Shown: positions 36,301 through 47,248 of the stretch, piece by piece | Layout: the number at the start of each line of letters is the position of its first letter | Position numbering within the stretch: position 1 is the first letter of the stretch | NCBI GenBank assembly: GCA_022885665.1 | Contig: JAGQDJ010000030.1 | Coordinates: 549,549-613,548, forward strand | DNA from: Triops longicaudatus | Taxonomy: Eukaryota; Arthropoda; Branchiopoda; Notostraca; Triopsidae | Length of the DNA: 64,000 nt | Direction of reading: 5' to 3' | The notes under the pieces: model-generated | What the model was told of the DNA's origin: nothing | Database searches by the model: none | The model's input: the letters and a program-made list of their open reading frames with translations, nothing else | Position numbers and translations under genes: made by a program

Positions 36301-39300
36301 TTTTTAATTTATAAAAATTTTTCACTGTGCACTAATTTTACTTTATTTATGTAGTTTGTAAGTTTCTTTGCGTTTGTTAATTTTGAGTCTTCATAAATTG
36401 CGTTTCTTCCAAGTCTTCACGTTGTACTCATTTTTTACTAATTTTTTCGCGTCAGGCGATTTTTTTATTTACTTACATAATTTAATTTAAGCCTGTCTAC
36501 ATTTGCTAGTTTTTATTCATGAACTTCACTTTATTTAAACATTTTTTTTTGCACTCATGAATATGATTCATTTTCATGATCCGTAATTCACATAAAGACC
36601 CGTTTTACCCAAGAAATATTTAATAACCAATTTGTTTGTATTTCACAGGTTAACAAGGGCGAAAAGACACCGGGCTCGGGCAGTAGTAACAAAACAACTA
36701 ACGAAGACCATTTATCCGCTGGGAAAAAGGTAGTATCCGATCCGAAAAGCTTGGAAGCGCTGGTTGACGTTCCTTGGGAATCGTACCACGACAACTTACA
36801 AGTTGTCCGCGAGAGCGTGCTGAACCGTCCCGAATTGGACGAAAACGAGCTTCGCTCATCGTCCACCGCAGCTGAAAAGCTCTACAACTGGATTCGTTGC
36901 TTAGCAAACTACGATCTACTTTCACAAGAATCGAAGGAATCAGTTGAAAATGGTACGGATAATAGAAGCAAAATCCAGCGAAAATACCTCGAAGGAAAGA
37001 AGCATAAAGAAACTTTGGAAGGAAGGTTGACCGAACTTCGCGAACGACAATCCATTTTAGAGCGCGAAATCGAGCTCAAGGTCGTGCAAGTGGATCGAGG
37101 AAAAGATTTACTCAATAATTTAGCATCTTATGGCGCCAAGTGGGAAACTAACCTCAGCGCCATCCAGAGCTTGTCCAGCAAAGCTATTGCTGACTGCATG
37201 TTATTAGCTGGGTATTGTGTGTACCTCGCTGGCGAGCACTCCATGCTCAGAGAAGAAGGATTACGCCAATGGACAAGCTTTTGCACCGAAAACGGGATTG
37301 ATTGCACCTTAGGTTTGGAGATCAATACTCTGCTCTCGAAAGACAAGTTAAATTTGCGAGCTAAATGGATTTCTGCGTCCTTACCGGCCGATAACCATCT
37401 CATAGACAGCGTTGTCATGCTAAAGTTTTTGAAACGCTGGCCGTTGTTTATCGATCCTTACGGATTAGGAGTTCGATGGCTGTTAACGCAAGGCCAAGAC
37501 AATCCACCATTGTTGCTCCGGCTGTCTTCACCAGATTATTTAACGCAGTTAGCGAGTTGTATTCAACTCGGAGGCTCAGTTATACTAGATATTGACGACG
37601 CAGTGTGGGATGGGTGTCTTATGCCAGTAATTTTGCGTCAAACCTTTCTGCAAGGATCATCGCATTTTATTCGCCTGAACGACAATATAATCGAGTACTC
37701 GACCGAGTTTAGCTTGTGTCTTGTTTCAAGACGACTGCAAATACCCATAAATCATCCAGTATACCTGCACGTATCGAGAGTGAGTTTTGTACCCAGTGAC
37801 GTTGGAATCCAAGACGTGTTGACTTCAGCATTAGCTAGTAGCGAGAGGCCGGATGGTGAAGAACGGAGTCAGTTAGCTTTACAGGTTCGGGATTTGCACC
37901 AACAGTATGAAGATGGCGACACGAGTCTATTAAAGATTATAAGTAACGCTGCGGGGGATTTGGTCCAAGAGGAATCGGTTGTAACGGCCATTTTGCCCGT
38001 TTTGGCCCAGTGCCAGATGCTGAGCGACAAGGAAGCGTTGATTGAACAAACTGCGAGTCGTTTGGAAAGCCAGCGGCATGCGTACTTGGGTACGGCGCAC
38101 TATGGAACGGACTTGTTTAAAATGTTGCAGCGTTTGATCGCTGTGGCGCCGTACTTTGTGTTAACTTTGGACAAATTTGCACAAATGCTTGTTGCGAGTT
38201 TGGACGAAGAGGAAGAGAGTGGGTCACCGGGTACGGGAGATGAAGAAACGCAAGGTAGTACCGCGAAACGTACCCAACTGTACATCTTTAAACAGCTCCG
38301 GGCGGTTACGCTGCGTCAGCATCGATTGCTGCTCGCTCTAGTGGTGGCTATTAGCGTTTCGATGGAGGAACTGCGTGCTACGAATGGGTTCTTAGCACTT
38401 CTTTCGGAAAATACGTTATCGGAAGTTATGAAACTGCAAGGATTAGGAGAAATGTTGCAGAAATGCGAGGAAAACGAGGAATTTTACCAAAGCGAAGAAC
38501 CCTGGTTGGCTTTAGAGAATTGTACAGAAGGTGGAGCCAATCCGTGGCACAGATTTCTAGCTTGCCATGGCCTACGACCGGAGTGCTCACAAAGCACATG
38601 TCTCCATTACATCAAAAGTGAGTTTAAACAAAATTGTTTGTTGGTAATAAAATTTAATTTTAATGCAAAATTTTTTAGGTATTTTTGGTGTTGATTTAAT
38701 CATAAACGGAGCACAGGATTGGACCTTTGTAGGCGAAATGCTCAGCTCAGTGCCTTTGCTCTTGTTAACAAATCCGGAATTGGATGTCATCAGACTAATA
38801 TTCCAAGTAGCGAAAGAACAGGTTTGTATTTTAGTATATAAAGTAACAATTAAAAAAAATGTAAGTAGATTAATAAATTATTTTTCATTGTATTTGATAG
38901 TTTTCCGCCGTATTTTTTACTTTTATTTTATTATTTCTGTATTTAGTTTTAGGTTTCAGCACGTTCTGTATTTATTTCCATGTTTCGTTATTTTCCGAAT
39001 TTATTTTCTGCTTTCTCTCATGTATTCTTTTGTGTCGCAACTTCTCGAGTTAAGAGATAATCCTACTAAGTTTTATTGTTTTCGGTTTAAGGACTTCCCG
39101 GATGATCGCGTTCGAATTTCGTCGGTAGCGGGAAGTGGAGAAGTTATATGGGATGAAATCGAGGATGCCATGAGAAGAGGAAACTGGCTGGTGCTTCTCA
39201 GTTGCCATCAGTTACGAAATCCAGATTACTGCATGGCTAAAGTAAAAGTTGCTGATAGTTTCTGATAAACAATTTGAACTTGAATTAGAGCTTTATAAAT

Positions 39301-40402
39301 TGCAAATTATTTTTATGTACAAAATATGCATAAAAATTTTAACTTCTAGATTCTGGAGATTTTGGGCGGAGAATCAACTTCACCTGATGTTCGGATATGG
39401 CTGGTTTGGGATTCGACCTCAAAGTACTGGCCACCTAGCTTAATGCTAACGCAATCAAAGCTTGTTGCCGTCGATTCGCCAAATTTGGTGAATGATGTAG
39501 TCTCCGAGCTCTTGGAAGAGCAAGAAATGAGTCTAATCAAAGCGAACTCAAATTTAGCTCGTCAAGCAGCTACCTTAGCGCTTTGGCATGGGAATTTAAT
39601 GGAGAAATTTTCCGTAGTTTTGCCCAAATTGGAATATACGGCTAACCTTCATCAAGCACTAAGCTTCAGCAATTCGGGCGTCGAGGTAAACTATTTCATT
39701 CACGTCGATTCAGCTGTAAGTTTTATCAAACACTTGTTGATTTTGTCTGTTTCAAATTAGTTAACAAGATACTGTCTATCTAGAAAATTCTATAGGACTC
39801 AGAATTTCTAAAGCTTTAACTGAAAGGAGACTATTATCATTAATATTGTTTTTAAAATCAAAACGGCGTCTGAACGATTAAAACTGAACTTCTTTTCCTC
39901 ATACCCGGTTTGCAACGGAATTCCGTATTTTTTATTCAATATTTTGAAAGCGCCTGAAGCCGCCATATTTCTAACATTTTTTTCTGGGATAGAGGCTGAA
40001 TTTTATTATTCTTTTGACATTAATTGTTATGAAACAAATGTGAACAGTTATGAAAGATTTTTACTGACTTTTTATTTCTAGCAAAACGAATACCGCGCCT
40101 TTGAGGGGTGGAGACATCTAGCTTCCTTTACCTACAGCCAGCGTATCAGTATCGATCAAGAATTCAGTTTCGATTCCGATAGTTGTTCATCCAGCAGACG
40201 TAAGTTTACGCAGACCAAGAAAACTGTAAGTGTAAATTTGGTGGTTTCTTTTGAAGCAGTGATTGAACAGCTTGCTAGTCAACTTTTGGCCAAAACGCCA
40301 GTCACGTCATGGAATCTTGTACCGTCGGGAGAAAAGAAGAAACTAGAAGTCTTGTGCCGAGGAAGTAACGTCATAGCTGAGCTAAAACGTGTATTCAGTT
40401 AA
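27331..40402 (+). CDS. Divergent DNAH3/7/12-type dynein heavy chain with degenerate motor sites and short C-terminus
   Basis: Homologous to single-headed axonemal inner-arm dynein heavy chains. Exons: 27331-28739, 28822-29125, 29350-29565, 29628-29831, 29890-30179, 30356-30734, 30858-30982, 31052-32924, 33128-34945, 35173-35583, 35698-36294, 36649-38617, 38679-38821, 39092-39241, 39350-39685 and 40082-40402; the last probably contains a 60-nt intron (40200-40259). All phases agree, giving ~3,494-3,514 aa against ~4,000 for DNAH7. An in-frame stop at 27274 supports the ATG at 27331. The tail (RYQFYIRNGISISDVASWE) and linker (HIVETQIMRRSPFIKPFEKD) match the DNAH7 group. The AAA ring follows: AAA1 at residue ~1203 has GMTGSTKL in place of GPAGTGKT; AAA2 (~1479) has GEVMSGRT; AAA3 (~1822) has GPVACGKT; AAA4 (~2183) has GHRGVGKN. 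The coiled-coil stalk and its ADLTVLKSMRNPP segment are present, as are AAA5 (FIDPYGLGVRWL) and AAA6. The C-terminal domain is cut to roughly 100 aa. Open frames and clean splicing argue against a pseudogene. A distant DNHD1-like relationship is an alternative. Confidence 0.85.
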
Positions 40403-40407
40403 ATAAA
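40402..40407 (+). terminator. Dynein-gene polyadenylation signal overlapping the stop codon
   Basis: The stop codon TAA runs directly into AATAAA (sequence TAAATAAAA), so the 3' UTR may be only 20-40 nt long. Confidence 0.5.
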
Positions 40408-40503
40408 ACGCAACTAGAAATTGGGTAATTAAATATAAGAAGACAAATAATGTTACATAACTCATTTTTCAGTTGTTCAAGAGTTCACGAAAGCTAATGA
40501 TCT

Positions 40504-40509
40504 TTTATT
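40504..40509 (-). terminator. NOS polyadenylation signal
   Basis: AATAAA on the minus strand about 170 nt downstream of the NOS stop codon, within the short gap to the opposing dynein gene. Confidence 0.5.
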
Positions 40510-40675
40510 GCAGTCGTCTTCAACGTGTGAGCGTATTAAGTTCGTTATAACGAGATTCTACTGTATTAGGCTCTACAAAAATTGCGTACGGATGCTTATA
40601 TAAATTTTGCCGCAACAAGTTGCATGAAACTTGTTTTCAGAAGCAAGAAGCGTGTCGTTTTTCGTGCTAAATGTT

Positions 40676-43600
40676 TCACATTTTTGCAAAATTTGTGGTA
40701 ACGCTTTGGTTATCTTGTTCGTCGTCTTCACACTCTCCAAGATCTTCGCTCTGGGCACCGAAGATATCTTCGTGGTACCGGAGTTCCTCCTTTAATGTCT
40801 CTAAAATATACTTTGCCTGGTTTTCGTCCATATGGCCATGGTGTGCAATAATTTCTTTCAAAGTATGGTAGACCTGGGTTGCCATAGTAGCGTCACCACA
40901 AATGTAAATGTGACCACCATAGTCGAGCAGTGTTTGACACACTTCCGCTCCGTTCTGTCGCAACAGATCTTGAACATAAGTCTTGGGCACAGATTGCTCT
41001 CGCGACAAGGCCAGTTGCACTTTGTCGATGACGCCATTTTTAACCAGTTTTTCCGTTTCGGATGCGTAAAGCCGCAGCGATCGTGTTTGGCAACCTTGGT
41101 ACAACACCGTTTGGCAAGACGGTTTTCCTTTTCTAAATGTTTTCTTCAGCACGTCTTTGTAGCCAATCAAACCTGTAAATGACAATGATTACCAACCACG
41201 TAACACGTAAAACCAAAAGTTAGTCAAAGAACCATAAGGCGCGACATAAATGAGTGACCTACCTGATTTTTTCGCCAAAGCTTTATGTTGCCAAAACCCT
41301 CTAAAAGGTGCAATGCCTGTTCCAGGACCTATCATGATAATCGGCTTGCTGACATCTTCGGGTAAGTGGAAGTTCGGGTAACTCTTGATGTAGCACGTGA
41401 TGAAATCGCCCTCTTGTACTTGGTTCAGATACGATGAACAGACCCCGTAGCGTTCAGGGCCCATTCCTCCCTCCGTTGCATATTTCACAATAGCGACGGT
41501 TAAATGTAATTCGCCAGGGACCGCCTCCGCAGACGATGAAATGCTGTAGTACCGAGGCTGGAGAATAGGTAGGTTGGCAATTAAGGTCGCTGCATGAATG
41601 GAAATCGAAGGGAATTTGTTCAAGAGATCGACAACATTAGGACAAGCCCAGAATTGCCATTGCCTGTACTTTTCATAATCCCTGGCCAGATTCCTCAATT
41701 TTTGTCTCTCTTCGGCACTTTCGGCATGTTTGGCCAAAATCTCCAACAGTTCTTGTGAAGGTGGCGCGGACAGATCAACGACGCGCGATAACAAAGTTCC
41801 GAAGCAAAGTTTCGGGAATTTAGGGTGACTGTGCCATTGGTTATGAGATCCCGCCTTAGACTGTTGTAATTCGACCAAGTCCGACATCTCAGGACATTGT
41901 TGCAAACGACTCGTAAGGCCTGACACTAGTAGTGGCTGATTCGCGGGGAATATGGCGAGATGGTCGCCTGGTTCGTAATGGAGCTTCTTGGACGAAAAGG
42001 TATCCAAAGCGAGGTTGATGACGGACTTGTCAGATTTGCCATCGTTGAGGTTCGTTTTCCGTAAAACGCGAGTTAGTGATAACGTTTTATTATGCGTTTG
42101 AGCGAGTGCCATCAGCAAATCTTCTTTGCCTTTCTTGATCTCCAAACGGTAGTCGTGGACCACCAAAGAAGACCTGCTTGCAGCCATAGCGTCGCTCATA
42201 GCCGCAAGGGCGACATCTTCATGCACTTGCGAAAGCGTCTGACAAGCTGTCACGAAAAGCTGTTGACTCCAGGTTCTAAACGCTGAATCTTGGCCTTTGA
42301 GCTCATCGGCACAGACCAGGTCAACCAAACGGTGGCCACCTAACTGGGCTAAAGTTTGGTCTACGTACTTGCCAAACGCGCAGAAATTGGGGTACGCGCT
42401 CGATCCTAGGGCGAAAACCGCGAACCGCAGGTTTTTAAGCTTCTTCTGTGCGTCTTTGTAAGCTTTGACCGCTTGCTGGAAGGTGACGCCATTAGTCGGT
42501 GGGTCACCGTTGCCGAACGTAGAAGTGACAACAATCAAAAGTTGTTCTTCATTCAGTTCTTTGTTGACATCATACTGATTCATGCACTTGCATTGCACTC
42601 TGAAGTAGACTTTAAGTAATTCTTCGGTTCGGTTAGCGAATGATTCAGACCTCCCCGTTTCTGTAGCGTACAAAATGGTAGCCTTGGGCCGTTTCATCAA
42701 CACGTGGCGAAAAAGGGCCACGCTGAAGCGTACAGCAAGAATAGCTGTTAACAAACGGTACTTCTTCTTTAGGACTAATTGTTGGATATCTTGTTGGGAT
42801 TGACGATCAGGTTCGTTCCAATTATACGTCTTCCACGCCGGCACTTGGTACTCGAAAGAAGGTTTGAGGCTGTAGCAAGCCAGTTCTTGGCTGTACGTGG
42901 GACAAAGTGACCCTGACGTAGGAGACACGAGCCAAACCCAATCAGAAGGACAACCACCACGGGTTCGCATTTCGCTCTCGAAGAACTTCATAAAAGATTC
43001 GGCAGCTGTGTGATGATCCCAGAGAGTAACGCCCGCCTTTTGGAAGCTGTACAACACAGCTTTGTTGAGCTCGAGAATGGCAGTGTCTTTCCACAAGGTG
43101 GCGTTGTTGCTAGTGTCTAAACCTAGCTTTTCGGCTACTTTAACCCCGAAGTTGTACCGACCTGGTTCACCCAGGTCACGGGAGGCTATCTCAGGGCTTG
43201 TGTACCAACCGTTGAAGGGCGCTGCAGAGAATTGAACGCCGGCAATATCCAGAAGCAAACCAGACACTCCTGGGAATGCGTACCATCGCATGCCTAGGTC
43301 TTTAAACCACGGATAGATGGGGTGCTCGATCTCGACTTCCATAATGTATTCTTTGGGAATTTCAAAGAGTTCGGGTGGTTTGCCGTTCGCTTGCAGAATC
43401 ATGGGAAGGACGTCCCATTGGGTACGCTTCGGCTGCCAACCCAATTGCAAACACACCTGCAAATAAATAGTATACAGACGTAAATAAACACACGCATATT
43501 AAAAAAAAATTAAATTCGAGAAACAGAATAAATACAGAAAACTAACAAGTGAACACAAACATGACGATATTAAAATGAAAAGCTTCTAGCTTTTTGACAA

Positions 43601-44650
43601 AAATGCGTTTAAAAAAGGAAGAGATGAAAGTATTTAAGGGTAATTGTGCATTATAGGGGCGATAGAGCTAAGTACTTAGCTAATTGCATTAAAGATATTA
43701 CTTCGGTAAATTCCACACCAGCAGGATCGCCAAGTATGGTACCGTCAGGGTTCTTGTAGCCAGCATAGCTAATGAATTGCGAATTCCATAAACGATAGTC
43801 GTGCTTTCCGTCCGTACGAGGAGGAAATATCGTAATATTTGAGTTAAGCTTGCCGCCATTGGTACCGATTTTCATGTGTTCCAAAAGGCAGTCAAACATG
43901 GCTTTAGCAGTACGAACATGACGTGCATCAAAAACCTGTAAATACAGAAAAGTTAAATTATCTATTATTCCTATATGTGTATTCCAACCATAGTTTTATG
44001 TTGCGCTTTGTATCAAAAGTTGTGATGCTCTTCCATTTATTCTATCCTTATTACGCGAATTAATTTAGCTTTAAATTAATTTAGCTCTCATATTAGACGA
44101 ATTAATTTTGGTTTATTAACCAGTCGGAAACTAGGTGGCATTGTGATACACTATGCGATATAAATCGTCGAAGCGGTACAAGTAACACATTCTGCTATTT
44201 TTGCACAATGAATAACATCAAATATTTTTACTTAAGGTCATAAATTGTAATTACCCTTAAATTTGCCCACTGAATGCGAGCAATACACCTAGGCGCATTC
44301 CTCCACGCCATCTTGGCTCCGAAGCAGATTTCTTCGTAAGTCAAGTCGAACATGCCGCGTCGACGAATTTCGGATTGCACTTGAGCCCATCGATTCTGGT
44401 ATTGTTGCGAGTTTAACTTTTTCTGAGATTCGTAAAACTCGTCCAAAAATTCGTGCGCCATTTTGAGCGTCTCGTCCTGACTTCGACAACGACCACCTGG
44501 TACCGGTGCGGGTACCATCATGCGCGCTCCCGTGCATACTTTTTCGTTACAGTGGCGTACATCAACAGCTTTGGCATGCAAACGATCATGGTACTCCTGC
44601 CCTGTTTCTACATTTCTCAACACAATCGGTTTTACCCCAAAAGAAGCCAT
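40676..44650 (-). CDS. NOS: Nitric oxide synthase, short N-terminus, no FMN-domain autoinhibitory insert
   Basis: Makes nitric oxide and citrulline from L-arginine, O2 and NADPH. Four coding exons, 44650-44255, 43935-43702, 43456-41263 and 41172-40676, join in phase to give 1,106 aa. Oxygenase domain: the zinc-tetrathiolate pair C34-x4-C39 (HCNEKVC), heme thiolate C122 in WRNAPRCIARIQW, and the substrate-binding Glu299 in FNGWYTSPEIASRD. A basic/hydrophobic calmodulin-binding stretch (KKKYRLLTAILAVRFSVALF) spans ~440-460. The reductase follows: FMN domain (ATILYATETGRS), FAD domain (PRYYSISSS) and NADPH domain (GPGTGIAPFRGFW, GGHIYICGDATMA), ending in a short acidic tail. There is no PDZ domain or N-terminal extension. 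The FMN domain passes directly from FQQAVKAYKDAQKKLKNL to RFAVFALGSSAYP, without the ~40-50 residue insert of constitutive NOS enzymes. Heme-pocket changes are described under findings. Confidence 0.96.
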
Positions 44651-47248
44651 GACTAGACACTCAACACAATGAACGCAACATAAAACGAACTAAAGGAACT
44701 CTCAGTCAAGTAGTCAGATGTTGACTGATACCTTCTGACAGATAAACCGAAAACTTATATCCGATACAAAAATCCACTAAATTCCAAGTAAACCCTGTAA
44801 CCTTTGTAAGCCACTTCCGTGTCCATATTGTCGTCACGTATCCTTCGGCCACTTCCAGGATTTCGGTGGTGAGATAAAACTATTTTACAATACATAGCAA
44901 ATGGTTGTTGCATGATGTCCTCACAAACCGAATAAAATTCCCCGTTTTGGTTGTTTATAAGAATATACCTTACTGGAAAATACCAGATTTCCATTTTCTG
45001 TAAAAAAAAATCGTGAGATTTTTAGTAGCCGAGTGTGAAATGGATATAATTTTAAAACCGCGTCAAAAGAATTATCAAAATGGTTCTACGGATTGAAAAT
45101 ATTTTTTTAACAAGCCTCATGACAGTAAAACAAATCCGTCTACAAAAAGTTGAAAATATTTGCCAAATCCCAGCAAATTTACTAACAGTTTTGAAAAGTT
45201 TCGAAATGTCATCACTCGACAACAGTTATGCATAACTTTACTGTCAAAATATTTAGGCACATAAGCAGTTTTTAACGATGAGAGAACGCTGCATTAAAAA
45301 ATTTCGACGATAAGTTGTTTAAACCGGTCAAAAATGTTCCGTGTCACCGAATCACCGGAATTGCAGCAGAAACGGAATTTATATAAAATCAGCCGTCAGT
45401 ACGATGGCAGACATTTTAAAATAAAAGAATTTTATCTGGTAAACAAACCAATTCCAGAATCTAGCCATCAACAGCTGGAAATTTTGTTTTAAATGTGAAT
45501 GAACGGCTTCCTTTTCCCAACTATGTAGCTCTCTTTACAATGCTATTAGTCAACGCCTTTTTGTGTACATATAGTTGGAACAAAGCTGGGGGGATGTGGA
45601 AATCCCTTTAATTCTGCGATTGCCAGGTGTTCCTGAACTTGAAGTACACACAATTACCTTTATAGCATTCCCTCTATGTCACTTTTCCTAGTTGTCTCGT
45701 TCTGTCGCGTCATCTGTAGTTCATTTGCATAACGAACCTGGAGTGGTGCTCAGGTGTGAGAGAGAAGAGCGCAGAAAAGTGTTCAGCGAAGGGAAAACGC
45801 AGTACACGTACCCGAGTCCCAAAGCTTTCCACGTGTTGTACCTCGTGTTCCCTGGTTAGTCACCGGCGAAGTGTTGCCGAGAGTACTTCCTGCGTGACTG
45901 AGTGTAAGCACGACACCTGTGTTGCTCTTAAATACCATACAACCCTTTTAGGTGAGTTTTGCCCACCGTACTGCAATTAATCCCAATTTGTCTAGTGCAA
46001 TCGATCGTTACCGTGACAACTGGTGTTATTTCAATACTAGCGAATCATTTCCTTCGTATTGATCCTGGATTTGCGTTCTCACGACACGTAAATTGAGTTC
46101 CTCAACTTGTTTAGTCACGCTTGCTCTTACTTTGAACTTAAAAACAATTATATTAAAATAACGAAAAAAATAAAGATATTCTCGAAATCTAAAAAATTAA
46201 AGAAAATATAGCAACATGCATTGTTGTCAATAAAAGCTAGTACATTGTGTGCTTCACCTACTTAAGTGAAACACAATAGTCATTATTGTAAGATTATTTG
46301 GAAATTTCAACCACGTAAAAAAAAAAGATTTTTTAAGGTCGCATTAAAACTTTCTACTTCGAATTCTGTAACAGTGTGCGTAGAGTACCACTACGTTTTT
46401 TTCCTTCAGAAACGAAATTTGAAATCCTTTAAATTGAAGAAAATAGTTTATATATCGAAGTATTCATTATTGTTGTTCCTTAAATCGCTTAGAACTCATA
46501 AAATAGAAAAAATATTCAAGTGGAATAACCTGAATTTGTTGAAAATGCAGGAAATTGTGTTTAAACCTAAAATTTCTAGAAAAAAAGTGAATGCTCCCTT
46601 CGACATATGGAATCGGAATTTAGATAAGCACATAGTGAAAGATTGAAGTGTAGTACATGGCCTCAGGTGTTTAATAACGACTTACTTTGTCGATAAGGCT
46701 TGTTCCGACCACCTGAGTCATGCTGTGCTGTTCATGGAATCAAAAATTCACATTATTGGAGGTTCTGCCATTTGGTCTTCATTTTGGTACCACGAGAAAC
46801 CAGTTTCGTCTCCCTCTGGTCAATATCGCCGATCAAAAACTTGTATTATAAGTTGAACAACCTCTCTGTAATATTTTAAAATCGTCTTCCTTTCACTTAC
46901 TATTTCAGTATCTCGTGTTTTTTTTTTTTACAAGTAAGGAATTTAACATTTAGGTCATTTTTCTGAGCAAATTAGCTTTCCCTACCTTCGTTTCTGTAAG
47001 GATTTTTTCCTTTTTGTATTTTTATTTATTTATTTTTTACTTGCCTAGTGATTTTTTGCTATAAAAATCTGCGTTTACTATGTTTTTTAAGCTTTTACGA
47101 ACTTTCGTTTTTTTCCAGACTTATTTTTACACGTGGTGGGCAGGGAGCGAGTTTAGTTCAACAATTTGTTATAAGCGTCTGGGATTACGTGGTGCCCAGA
47201 GGGAGAGAAAATCTTTTTGTGAAGGAAATGTCGAGCGGGTGTTGAGAT
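44651..47248. promoter_or_regulatory. Divergent region between NOS and the Mcr-like gene, with likely Mcr 5' UTR exons
   Basis: 2.6 kb between two start codons. On the plus side, a good acceptor (TTTTTTCCAG ending at ~47118) followed by about 130 nt to the Mcr ATG suggests a spliced 5' UTR. A candidate upstream UTR exon with a strong donor (TTTTAG|GTGAGT near 45952) lies in a GC-richer stretch around 45,700-45,950. The ORFs here (for example 46266-46646, a Lys/Phe-rich AT-driven frame) do not look coding. Confidence 0.45.

Noticed and set aside
27331..40402. Dynein locus as a processed or decayed pseudogene
   Set aside because: It has introns with consensus sites, open frames over ~10.5 kb of coding sequence and a well-placed poly(A) signal.
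44755..44994. 79-codon minus-strand ORF upstream of NOS, considered as a NOS 5' exon
   Set aside because: It ends in a stop before the NOS ATG and has no NOS-like sequence. At most it is an upstream ORF in a 5' leader.
46266..46646. 126-codon plus-strand ORF upstream of Mcr
   Set aside because: It starts at GTG, is dominated by Lys/Phe/Asn from AT-rich DNA, and shows no domain.
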